Shown here: piece after piece, positions 26,169 through 34,524 of the stretch
Layout of the letters: each line of letters opens with the position of its first letter
Numbering within the stretch: position 1 is the stretch's first letter
Source of the DNA: Luteibacter sp. SG786
Lineage (GTDB): Bacteria; Pseudomonadota; Gammaproteobacteria; Xanthomonadales; Rhodanobacteraceae
DNA length: 64,000 nucleotides
NCBI RefSeq assembly: GCF_011759605.1
Contig: NZ_JAAOYX010000001.1
Span: 1,736,001-1,800,000 of the forward strand
Direction of reading: 5' to 3'
The notes under the pieces: model-generated
Told to the model about the DNA's origin: nothing
Database searches by the model: none
The model's input: only the letters and a program-made list of their open reading frames with translations
Program-made: the position numbers and the translations under genes

Positions 26169-26366
26169 ATGCTGCTTCGATCGCTTCCTCTCACCGACAA
26201 CGGCGGCCGTGATCGGGTCGTGCCGCTTCGCGCCGCCCCGGTGGCTGCCCGCCGTGTGGAAAGCAAGAACCTGCTCGACGGTTCGCGTGAACTCGTCATC
26301 GAGCACCAGGGCAGCGAATACCACCTGCGCCTGACGCGGAACGACAAGTTGATCCTCACGAAGTAA
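26169..26366 (+). CDS. hemP: Hemin uptake protein HemP
   Basis: A 65-residue member of the HemP/HmuP family, small proteins found with heme-uptake genes; in some bacteria they activate heme-receptor expression. The family core is the C-terminal half: VESKNLLDGSRELVIEHQG then YHLRLTRNDKLILTK. It sits under a Fur-type promoter. No heme receptor gene follows directly; the next gene codes for an unrecognised 188-residue protein. Confidence 0.9.
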   Translation: MLLRSLPLTDNGGRDRVVPLRAAPVAARRVESKNLLDGSRELVIEHQGSEYHLRLTRNDKLILTK

Positions 26367-26458
26367 GCGTTACCTCTCTCCCCGACGCCAAGCCACGCGG
26401 GTCTCCCCAGGCCGCCCAGCCAGGCATCCTTCGACCGTCTTCTGTCCAGGGACACGCC

Positions 26459-27025
26459 ATGTTCGGCTGGCTCGCCACCTTCGGCGTGCAATCGCGCGCC
26501 CGCTCGTCCGCCACCACACGCTGGATGGCCCTTTCGCCGCGTACGCTGTTCGAAGGCCTGGGCCAGCTGGGAGGCGTGCTTTACCTGGCGCCCGGCCATG
26601 CCGCTGCGCCTGCACTCGGTGAGCCACACGATTGCCTGGTGGAGACTGCGGAACTGGCCTCGCTCCTGGGCACGCGCTACGTGGCGGTAACCTGCACCGT
26701 CACCGCGGAGGGTCCGCGGGAGTGGATCGATTGCGTGGACGGGCAGGGCGACACGTTGGGTCGCATCTATCTCCTGCCGGACACGGACTATCTTGCCTGG
26801 GACGGCTTGTTCGCCGATGCGTCGCCTGCTCCGGCTCCGGCTCCGTCGCGGCGTGCGCCTGATCGTGGCTGGCTGCGTGCTTCCCGTCCCCGCGTACTTT
26901 GCTTCACGCGTCGGCGGATCTGCGGCTTCACGGTGCTGGGCGTCCGCGAGGCGCCGATCTCGTCGCTGGGCCGTGGCGTGGCCCGCGACATTGCCATGTC
27001 GGAATCCCTGACGACCTTCGGCTGA
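26459..27025 (+). CDS. Protein of unknown function downstream of hemP
   Basis: A 188-residue protein without signal peptide or membrane segment. The first 120 residues look like a folded domain (MFGWLATFGVQSRARSSATT, then LGGVLYLAPGHA and IDCVDGQGDTLGRIYLLPDTD). The rest, after an Ala/Pro hinge (ASPAPAPAPSRRAPDR), is Arg-rich and less regular. I do not recognise the family. Position 92 bases after hemP on the same strand suggests cotranscription from the Fur-controlled promoter and a role linked to heme or iron, but nothing in the sequence proves this. Confidence 0.65.
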   Translation: MFGWLATFGVQSRARSSATTRWMALSPRTLFEGLGQLGGVLYLAPGHAAAPALGEPHDCLVETAELASLLGTRYVAVTCTVTAEGPREWIDCVDGQGDTLGRIYLLPDTDYLAWDGLFADASPAPAPAPSRRAPDRGWLRASRPRVLCFTRRRICGFTVLGVREAPISSLGRGVARDIAMSESLTTFG

Positions 27026-27047
27026 CGCCAGGGCACACCATGCGCCT

Positions 27048-27147
27048 GTGGGAGCCGGCCCGCCCTGTGGGAGCCGGCTGTGCCGGCGATCCCGTGCCAG
27101 CGGGCAGGCTTGCCACGAGCACCCATCGCCGCTGAAGCGGCTCCCAC
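27048..27147. repeat. REP doublet plus an extra half-element
   Basis: A partial arm (GTGGGAGCCGG, 27048-27058) precedes a complete paired element (27067-27147) whose spacer reads in the same direction as the copy at 1997-2077. It separates the iron-related genes from the efflux operon and can fold as a transcription-end hairpin. Confidence 0.85.
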
Positions 27148-27160
27148 ACACGTCCGTCGG

Positions 27161-27204
27161 GTGTCCGCGACCTGGGCCTGTCCGGACACTTTGTCCGCGG
27201 ACAC
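27161..27204 (+). promoter_or_regulatory. Three palindromic/half sites, probable enhancer for an NtrC-type regulator
   Basis: TGTCCGCGA (27162-27170, half-site), TGTCCGGACA (27179-27188, perfect palindrome) and TGTCCGCGGACA (27192-27203, perfect palindrome) lie in tandem. They are about 58-100 bases upstream of the -24 element of a sigma-54 promoter, the usual place for activator binding. The natural candidate is the NtrC-family regulator encoded at 34494-35843 in the same cluster; that link is inference. Confidence 0.65.
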
Positions 27205-27260
27205 ATGTCGTTGCGCCCAAGCGCAACGGTAAACTATTGAATTAAAACGATTCCATGGCT

Positions 27261-27276
27261 TGGCATGGCGCTTGCT
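27261..27276 (+). promoter_or_regulatory. Sigma-54 (-24/-12) promoter of the efflux operon
   Basis: TGGCATGGCGCTTGCT matches the sigma-54 consensus TGGCACG-N4-TTGCW at all but one fixed position, with GG at 27262-27263 and GC at 27274-27275 separated by exactly ten bases. Transcription would begin near 27288, about 22 bases before the adaptor start codon at 27310. Confidence 0.8.
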
Positions 27277-27309
27277 GGATATCCACGCAAGCAAGCCAGG
27301 GAATCCACC

Positions 27310-28581
27310 ATGATCCGTGACACCTCCGCCCAGGACCGCCTCGTCGAAGTCCGTCCGAACCGCAAGCGCAAGTTCGTCCTCATCGGGGCGGGGGTCGCGG
27401 CGGCCGTGCTCGTTGCCCTTGCCGCGCCACGCATCGGAACGATGTTCTCGGCCGATACCTCGGTCAGCGCTTCCCGCTTGAGCTTCGGCACCGTGACGCG
27501 TGGCCCGTTCGTGCGCGATATCGCCGCGGAGGGCAAGGTGGTGGCGGCCGTGAGTCCCACCATGTACGCCACCTCGGCCGGCGCGGTCGTGCTCAAGGTG
27601 CACGCCGGCGACGTCGTGAAGAAGGGCCAGGTGCTGGCCGTGATCACCAGCCCCGAACTGACCAGCAAGCTGGCTCAGGAGAAATCGGCCGCCGACGGCA
27701 TGGAAGTGGATTACCTGCGTGCGCAGATCGACGCCAAGAAGAAGCGCTCGGAACTGCAGAAGGCATTCGACAACGCGGTGATCGACCAGACCGCCGCGGA
27801 GCGCGACCTGAATCGCTACGAGAGCGCCTACGGCAAGGGCGCCGTGCCGCAGTCGGACGTCGACAAGGCGAAGTCGACGCTGGACAAGGCGCAGATCACC
27901 GCGAAGCACGCGAAGACCGATCTTTCCATGGACAACGACAGCCTCACCTTCGACGTGCAGGCGAAAAAGCTTGCCCACGATCGCCAGGTGTACCTGGTGC
28001 AGGACCTGGAGCGCCAGGTCGAAGACCTCAACGTGAAATCGCCCGTCGACGGTCAGGTGGGCCAGCTCTTCATCGCCGAACGCGCCACGGTCGCGAAGGA
28101 CGCACAGTTGCTCAGCGTCATCGACCTGTCCGCGCTGGAAGTGGAGATGAAGGTGCCGGAAAGCTTCGCGCGCGACCTCGCCATCGGCATGCCCGGCGAG
28201 ATCAGCGGCAACGGCAAGACCTGGAACGGCAAGGTCAGCGCGGTGTCGCCGGAAGTGGTGAACGGCGAAGTCGCGGCCCGCTTGCGTTTCGACGGCGAAA
28301 CGCCGAAGCAACTGCGCCAGAGCCAGCGCCTGTCCGTGCGCATCCTGCTCGACAAGCGCGACAACGTACTGACGGTGCAGCGCGGCTCGTTCGTGGACGA
28401 AAGCGCAGGGCGCTACGCCTACGTGGTAAACGAGGGCATGGCCGATCGCCGCGATATCCGTGTCGGTGCGAGCAGCATCGACAAGGTCGAGATACTGGAT
28501 GGCCTGAAGGAGGGCGACAAGATCGTCATCTCCGGTGCCGACACCTTCGGCGACGCCAAACACGTCGCCATCAGCCGCTGA
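27310..28581 (+). CDS. Efflux periplasmic adaptor (MacA/HlyD type)
   Basis: A 423-residue membrane-fusion protein: N-terminal anchor (RKFVLIGAGVAAAVLVALAA, about 20-39), a biotinyl-lipoyl half (GAVVLKVHAGDVVKKGQVLA), a long coiled-coil hairpin (about 115-235, rich in Lys/Asp/Ala), the second lipoyl half (VKSPVDGQVGQLFIAERATV) and beta-barrel and membrane-proximal domains. It links the inner-membrane permeases to a TolC-type channel, which is not encoded here. Start at 27310 is preferred to the longer frame because the sigma-54 promoter lies inside that extension. First gene of the efflux operon. Confidence 0.9.
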   Translation: MIRDTSAQDRLVEVRPNRKRKFVLIGAGVAAAVLVALAAPRIGTMFSADTSVSASRLSFGTVTRGPFVRDIAAEGKVVAAVSPTMYATSAGAVVLKVHAGDVVKKGQVLAVITSPELTSKLAQEKSAADGMEVDYLRAQIDAKKKRSELQKAFDNAVIDQTAAERDLNRYESAYGKGAVPQSDVDKAKSTLDKAQITAKHAKTDLSMDNDSLTFDVQAKKLAHDRQVYLVQDLERQVEDLNVKSPVDGQVGQLFIAERATVAKDAQLLSVIDLSALEVEMKVPESFARDLAIGMPGEISGNGKTWNGKVSAVSPEVVNGEVAARLRFDGETPKQLRQSQRLSVRILLDKRDNVLTVQRGSFVDESAGRYAYVVNEGMADRRDIRVGASSIDKVEILDGLKEGDKIVISGADTFGDAKHVAISR

Positions 28582-28595
28582 CAGAGGGAAAAACC

Positions 28596-29306
<711 letters not shown>

Positions 29307-29335
29307 TCGAAGCTGATCCATCCTCGGGGGCTCCC

Positions 29336-30643
29336 ATGTTCAGTTACTACCTTCAACTCGGCCTGCGCAGCCTGCGGCGCAACCCGATGCTCACCGCACT
29401 CATGGTGATGGCCATCGGCTTCGGCGTGGCGGCATCGATGACCACCTATTCGGTCTTCCGCGCCACGTCGCGCGATCCGATCCCGCAGAAGTCCGACGTG
29501 CTGTACAACGTGCAGCTCGACAATTGGGGGCCGGAGAACACCAAGGAGGGCGAGCCTCCGCCGGCACTGAGCTACAAGGACGCGACGGCGCTGCTGCGCG
29601 CGCACAAGGCGAAGCGTCAGACGGTCACCTACCCGATCGGCGTGTCGGTCATCCCCGAGGATCCTTCGCGCCTGCCCGTGCGCCAGGGGGCCTACGCCAC
29701 CGGTGCGGATTTCTTCCCGATGTTCGATGTGCCCTTCCTGCAAGGGCGGGCCTGGAGCCTTGACGACGACGAGAAGCATGCCGATGTGGCCGTCATCAGC
29801 AAGTCGCTCAACGACAAGCTGTTCAACGGTGGCCAGAGCGTGGGCAAGCAGATCAACCTCGACGGGCACCTGTTCCGGATCACCGGCGTCATCGAGGACT
29901 GGGCGCCGCAGCCGCTGTTCTTCGACGTGCCGAACACCTCCGGATTCGACGAGGGGGCCTCGGTGTACGTACCCTTCAACCGGGCGGTGGACCTGAGGTT
30001 GCCGAACAACGGCAACAACAACTGCGTCAAGGATCCGGGCGAGGGTTGGGATAACTACCTGCGCTCCGAGTGCATCTGGCTGTCGTTGTGGACGGAGCTG
30101 CCCAGCAAGTCCGAGGCGCAGTCCTACCGCGAATACCTAAGCGGTTATGCGGCGGAGATGCAGCGCTCCGGTCGCTTCAGCTGGGCACCGAACGTTCGCC
30201 TGCGCAACGTCATGGACTGGTTGTCGGTGCAGAAGGTCGTGCCCCGCGAGTCACAGGTTTCGCTTCTGGTATCGCTCGGCTTCCTCGTCATCTGCCTGGT
30301 CAACACCATTGGCCTGCTGCTGGCCAAGTTCATGCGCCGCGCACCGGAAATCGGCGTGCGCCGCGCGCTGGGTGCCTCGCGTCTCGACATCTATGCACAG
30401 TTCCTCATCGAGGCGGGAACGATCGGTATCGCGGGCGGTGTGTTGGGATTGCTGCTGACCGGCCTTGGCGTCCTGGGTGTGGGGCTCGTGTTCCCCGAGG
30501 ATATCGCACGGCTCGCCACGCTGGATCCGACCCTGATGCTGCTCACCCTGGTGGTGGCGATCACTGCCTCGGTCGTGGCCGCGTTCTATCCCACGTGGCG
30601 CGCCGCCCAGGTGCAGCCGGCGTGGCAGCTGAAATCAAACTGA
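29336..30643 (+). CDS. ABC permease, MacB/FtsX type (pair 1, subunit A)
   Basis: A 435-residue inner-membrane protein: one N-terminal helix (after YYLQLGLRSLRRNPML), a large periplasmic MacB-type domain (about 45-300) and three C-terminal helices with the FtsX-domain sequence EIGVRRALGASRLDIY. It ends AAQVQPAWQLKSN. Strong similarity in start, end and layout to the product of 31891-33195 shows the pair arose by duplication. Expected to form a heterodimer with the product of 30654-31868. Confidence 0.9.
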   Translation: MFSYYLQLGLRSLRRNPMLTALMVMAIGFGVAASMTTYSVFRATSRDPIPQKSDVLYNVQLDNWGPENTKEGEPPPALSYKDATALLRAHKAKRQTVTYPIGVSVIPEDPSRLPVRQGAYATGADFFPMFDVPFLQGRAWSLDDDEKHADVAVISKSLNDKLFNGGQSVGKQINLDGHLFRITGVIEDWAPQPLFFDVPNTSGFDEGASVYVPFNRAVDLRLPNNGNNNCVKDPGEGWDNYLRSECIWLSLWTELPSKSEAQSYREYLSGYAAEMQRSGRFSWAPNVRLRNVMDWLSVQKVVPRESQVSLLVSLGFLVICLVNTIGLLLAKFMRRAPEIGVRRALGASRLDIYAQFLIEAGTIGIAGGVLGLLLTGLGVLGVGLVFPEDIARLATLDPTLMLLTLVVAITASVVAAFYPTWRAAQVQPAWQLKSN

Positions 30644-30653
30644 GGGTAGCGCC

Positions 30654-31868
30654 ATGCAAATCAGACCCATCCTCGCAGCGCTCCGCCGGCACAAGGCGGG
30701 TACCATCCTTATCGCGTTGCAGATCGCGCTGACGCTCGCCATCGTTTGCAATGCGCTGTTCATCGTGCACGAGCGCGTCGAGCGCGTGCGCCGCACCACC
30801 GGCATGAACGAGGCCAACGTCATTGCCGTACAGAACCTCTACGTAGGCTCGCCGGGCACCTATCTGCCGCTGATGAAGACCGATCTTCAGGCGCTTCGCT
30901 CCATGCCCGGCGTGGAAGACGCCTATGTGACCAATTCGTTTCCGCTTCGCCGGGGCGGCTGGTCGACGACCGCCCAACGGAATGCCGACGACGGAAAGAA
31001 CGGCGTGCAGAGTGCTCTCTACTTCGGCGATGAGCATGCGCTGGCGACCCTGGGTGTGAAGCTGATTGCCGGACGCAATTTCACTCCCGGCGAGATCACG
31101 TCGTTCACTCGCGACCAGCAGCCCGCGCCACCGCAGGTCATCGTCACCAAGGCCTTCGCGGACAAGATGTTTCCGGACGGCAATGCACTCGGCAAGACCG
31201 TGTATTACATCAAGGGGCGCCCCTCCACGATCATCGGCATCGTTGAGAAGCTCACCGTCCCCTGGATCGATACAGACTTCATCGACAACGTGACCATCAT
31301 GCCCCTGCTGTTCGACAGCAGCTACCAGCATTTCGTCCTGCGCACCAAGCCGGGCCAGCAGGACGCCGTGTTCAAATCCGTCGCCAGCACGCTTTACGGA
31401 GTGAACCGCATGCGCGTGCTGCCGGAGAAGAACGGCGTGCGCACGTTCGGGATGGTGCGCTCCGCCGCCTACGAGGCAGACCGGGGCATGGCCGTGCTGA
31501 TGAGCATCGTCTGCGGCGTGCTGCTTGCGATCACGGCCGCCGGCATCGTGGGCCTGTCGAGTTTCTGGGTGGGCCAGCGTCGCAAGCAGATCGGCGTACG
31601 GCGTGCCCTCGGCGCCCGCAAGAGCGACATCCTCGGTTATTTCATGACCGAGAACTTCCTGATTGCGCTGGCGGGTGTCGTGGTGGGGGTGATCCTGGCG
31701 CTGGGCATGAACCAGTGGATGCTCACGCAGTTCGAGATGCAGCGTCTGTCCTTCACTTACGTGCTCGTCGGCGTGGTCGTGCTCCTGGGTTTGGGGCAGG
31801 CCGCGGTATTCGCGCCGGCCCTGCGTGCCTCGAGAGTTTCCCCCGTCGAAGCCACCCGAAGTGTCTGA
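30654..31868 (+). CDS. ABC permease, MacB/FtsX type (pair 1, subunit B)
   Basis: A 404-residue permease with the same architecture: first helix in TILIALQIALTLAIVCNALF, a periplasmic domain of about 240 residues, then three helices including GLSSFWVGQRRKQIGVRRAL. It begins MQIRPILAALRRHKAG. It resembles the product of 33197-34414 (shared LQIALT-AIVCNA start and a VSPVEATR-like end) more than its neighbour, so the operon order is A-B-A'-B'. It follows subunit A by ten bases. Confidence 0.9.
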   Translation: MQIRPILAALRRHKAGTILIALQIALTLAIVCNALFIVHERVERVRRTTGMNEANVIAVQNLYVGSPGTYLPLMKTDLQALRSMPGVEDAYVTNSFPLRRGGWSTTAQRNADDGKNGVQSALYFGDEHALATLGVKLIAGRNFTPGEITSFTRDQQPAPPQVIVTKAFADKMFPDGNALGKTVYYIKGRPSTIIGIVEKLTVPWIDTDFIDNVTIMPLLFDSSYQHFVLRTKPGQQDAVFKSVASTLYGVNRMRVLPEKNGVRTFGMVRSAAYEADRGMAVLMSIVCGVLLAITAAGIVGLSSFWVGQRRKQIGVRRALGARKSDILGYFMTENFLIALAGVVVGVILALGMNQWMLTQFEMQRLSFTYVLVGVVVLLGLGQAAVFAPALRASRVSPVEATRSV

Positions 31869-31890
31869 CGGCGGCAGTTGAGGAATCTGG

Positions 31891-33195
31891 ATGTTCGGTT
31901 ACTACGTGGAACTCGCCGTGCGGAGCCTGCGGCGAAGCAAGGCGCTCACGGCGCTCATGATTCTCGCCGTGGCGCTTGGCATTGGAGCGAGCATCACCAC
32001 GCTCACCGTCTTGCACGTACTCTCGGGCGATCCGCTGCCCGGTCGCAGCGCATCGGTGTTCATGCCGCAGATGGACCCGCGCGACAAGGAACGTGACGAT
32101 CATCCAGACGAATTGCCGACCCAGGTCACGTGGGCGGACGGCATGAACCTGCTTCATGCCGCACGCGCCCGCAGGCAGGCGTTGATGGCGGCGGGATCCA
32201 CGCCGGTGCAGTCCGACGACCTCGCCATCGATCCGTTCATCGTGCCTGCCAGGTACACAACGGCCGACTTCTTTGCGATGTTCGGCGTGCCCTTCCGTTA
32301 CGGCCAGGGCTGGACGGCGGCCGACGACGAGTCGCGTACGCGCGTGGCGGTCATCGGTGCCGAACTCAACGATCGCCTTTTCCGCGGCGAGAACAGCGTC
32401 GGGCGAACCTTGCATGTCGACGACGTGGATCTGCGCGTCGTCGGCGTGCTGGCGCCGTGGCGTGCGGTGCCGCATTTCTACGATCTGAACTCGGGCAACT
32501 ACAGCGTGGGCGAAGAGGTATACGTTCCGCTGGGCACCGCTCGCGCCGCGAAGCTCAAGCGCAACGGCAGCATCGAGTGCTGGGGAAACAAGTCGTCCGA
32601 CGAGGCGAACATGGAAACGGCCAACTGCGTCTGGTTGCAATTCTGGGTGCAATTGGACGATCCGGCCGCCGTCGCGTCGTATCGACGGTTCCTGGACGGC
32701 TACGTGCACCAGCAGGTGGCGCTCGGCCGCTTCGAGCGGCCGGCGGTTTCCGCGTTGCCGAACGTCATGCAGTTCCTCGACCAGCAGCGCGTGGTGCCGA
32801 GCGACGTCAAGCTCCAGGTGTGGCTTGCGTTGGGGTTCTTCGCGGTCTGCCTCGTCAACACCGTGGGCCTGATGCTGGCGAAATTCATGCGTCGCGCAGG
32901 CGAGGTGGGCGTGCGTCGTGCCCTGGGCGCGTCGCGACGCAGCGTGTTCGCGCAGTTGCTCGTCGAGGCCGCCGTCATTGGCCTGGCGGGCGGCATCGGC
33001 GGGTTGGGCCTGGCCGTGCTCGGGCTCGCGATGGTACGCATGCAGCCAGGCGCTTCGGCCGAGCTTGCGCACCTCGACCTCACCATGCTCGGTACCACTT
33101 TCGTCATTTCCATTGCCGCGGCCATCGCCGCGGGCCTGATTCCGGCCTGGCGCACCTGTCGCATCGCGCCGGCGCTGCAATTGAAGAGCCAGTGA
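31891..33195 (+). CDS. ABC permease, MacB/FtsX type (pair 2, subunit A')
   Basis: A 434-residue paralogue of the 29336-30643 product. It begins MFGYYVELAVRSLRRSKALT against MFSYYLQLGLRSLRRNPMLT in the first copy, and ends APALQLKSQ against QPAWQLKSN. It has an N-terminal helix, periplasmic MacB-type domain and three C-terminal helices with GEVGVRRALGASRRSVF. The periplasmic domain differs more than the membrane parts, which suggests a different ligand or partner contact. Confidence 0.9.
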   Translation: MFGYYVELAVRSLRRSKALTALMILAVALGIGASITTLTVLHVLSGDPLPGRSASVFMPQMDPRDKERDDHPDELPTQVTWADGMNLLHAARARRQALMAAGSTPVQSDDLAIDPFIVPARYTTADFFAMFGVPFRYGQGWTAADDESRTRVAVIGAELNDRLFRGENSVGRTLHVDDVDLRVVGVLAPWRAVPHFYDLNSGNYSVGEEVYVPLGTARAAKLKRNGSIECWGNKSSDEANMETANCVWLQFWVQLDDPAAVASYRRFLDGYVHQQVALGRFERPAVSALPNVMQFLDQQRVVPSDVKLQVWLALGFFAVCLVNTVGLMLAKFMRRAGEVGVRRALGASRRSVFAQLLVEAAVIGLAGGIGGLGLAVLGLAMVRMQPGASAELAHLDLTMLGTTFVISIAAAIAAGLIPAWRTCRIAPALQLKSQ

Positions 33196-33196
33196 C

Positions 33197-34414
33197 ATGC
33201 TGACAGACGTTCGTCCCATCGTTTCGACGCTGCGCAGGCATCGGCTTACCGCCACGTTGCTGGTCCTCCAGATCGCGCTGACGTGCGCCATCGTCTGCAA
33301 CGCCGTCTTCCTGATCGGCGACCGCGTGAGTTGGATGCTGACACCCAGCGGCATCGCCGAGGGCGATCTGATGCGGATCATCGTGTCTGACATCGGGCCG
33401 CGCCGCGACCTGCATGCCCGGGTGGAGGCGGACCTGGCGGCGCTGCGCGCCATTCCGGGCGCGCAGGCGGTCACTGTGGGCAATTCGCTGCCGTTCGGCG
33501 GCAACGCGTGGAATTCAGGGCTGAAGCTGGACAGGTCGCAACAGTCGCCCAGCGCGACCGTGGCGATGTTCTACGGCGAATCGCTCGTGGAAACCCTGGG
33601 TACCCGTCTCGTGGGGGGGCGGCTGTTCCGCCCGCAGGAATACGCGTGGGTGGACGACCTCGTTGCCGGGAAGGCGACGAGCAGCCACGTGGCGATGATG
33701 ACCAGCGACCTGGCGAACCGGCTGTTCCCGGGCGAGTCGGCGATAGGCAAGGAAGTGTTCGTCGGCGGGGAACCGGTGCGGGTCGTGGGCGTCCTGGAGC
33801 GCCTGCCGGCCGCGCGGGTGGGCGCGCGCGAGGACGTGAACAACACCCTGATGATGCCGTGGCGGATGGTTCCGGCCTATGGCGGCGGCTACTTCGTGCG
33901 CGCACGGCACGGCGAGGCGGCCCATGTGCTCAAGGACGCCGTTGCCGCGCTAAAGAGGGTGGAACCCCGGCGCGTGATCGTGGAGGCACGGCTGTATTCG
34001 GACATCCGCGGCCGTTACTTCGCCAACGACCGCGCGATGACGGTGCTGCTCGCGGCGGTGTCGGTGGCCCTGCTGGTGGTGACCGCTTTGGGCATCGTGG
34101 GATTGGCGAGCTTCTGGGTTGCCCAGCGCCGTCGCCAGATCGGCGTGCGCCGGGCCCTCGGGGCGAGCCGGACGGCGATCCTGCGCTACTTCCAGACCGA
34201 GAACTTCCTGCTGGCCAGCATGGGTATCGCCCTGGGCATGGCGCTGGCCTATGGGATCAACGTGCTGCTGATGCGCCAGTACGAATTGCCCAGGCTCCCG
34301 TGGACCTACCTGCCGGTGGGGGCGATCGTGCTTTGGGGTTTGGGGCAGGCGGCGGTGCTGGCCCCCGCCCTGCGGGCGGCCTCGGTGCCGCCTGTCGTAG
34401 CCACGCGCGGATAA
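33197..34414 (+). CDS. ABC permease, MacB/FtsX type (pair 2, subunit B')
   Basis: A 405-residue paralogue of the 30654-31868 product: start MLTDVRPIVSTLRRHRLTAT, first helix with LQIALTCAIVCNAVFLIGDR, and C-terminal helices with GLASFWVAQRRRQIGVRRAL and YFQTENFLLASMG. Only one base separates it from subunit A', so the two must be translated together. Last structural gene before the regulatory pair; 79 bases follow before the regulator start. Confidence 0.9.
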   Translation: MLTDVRPIVSTLRRHRLTATLLVLQIALTCAIVCNAVFLIGDRVSWMLTPSGIAEGDLMRIIVSDIGPRRDLHARVEADLAALRAIPGAQAVTVGNSLPFGGNAWNSGLKLDRSQQSPSATVAMFYGESLVETLGTRLVGGRLFRPQEYAWVDDLVAGKATSSHVAMMTSDLANRLFPGESAIGKEVFVGGEPVRVVGVLERLPAARVGAREDVNNTLMMPWRMVPAYGGGYFVRARHGEAAHVLKDAVAALKRVEPRRVIVEARLYSDIRGRYFANDRAMTVLLAAVSVALLVVTALGIVGLASFWVAQRRRQIGVRRALGASRTAILRYFQTENFLLASMGIALGMALAYGINVLLMRQYELPRLPWTYLPVGAIVLWGLGQAAVLAPALRAASVPPVVATRG

Positions 34415-34424
34415 ATGTTCGAAG

Positions 34425-34440
34425 TGTCCCTAGAATGGGA
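34425..34440 (+). promoter_or_regulatory. Possible -10 within an inverted repeat before the regulator gene
   Basis: TAGAAT (34431-34436) is a good -10 match and is flanked by GTCCC and GGGAC in inverted orientation (roughly 34426-34440). No convincing -35 is seen. It could give basal expression of the two-component genes, with the inverted repeat as an operator. Confidence 0.35.
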
Positions 34441-34485
34441 CGAGGTGCCGGCGGGATAGCAACCTTTTCGCCGGGGGAGGCATCC

Positions 34486-34524
34486 ATGGCTGCATGCGAA
34501 GAAACCAGATGCGCTGCGTACTGA
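34486..34524 (+). other. Twelve-codon mini-ORF overlapping the regulator start
   Basis: ATG at 34486 opens a 12-residue frame (MAACEETRCAAY) ending with TGA at 34522-34524. The only strong Shine-Dalgarno sequence here, GGGGGAGG (34473-34480), is five bases from this ATG but 13 and 28 bases from the two candidate starts of the regulator (34494 and 34509), which lie in another frame inside the mini-ORF. Translational coupling or a leader-peptide control is possible. Confidence 0.4.
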
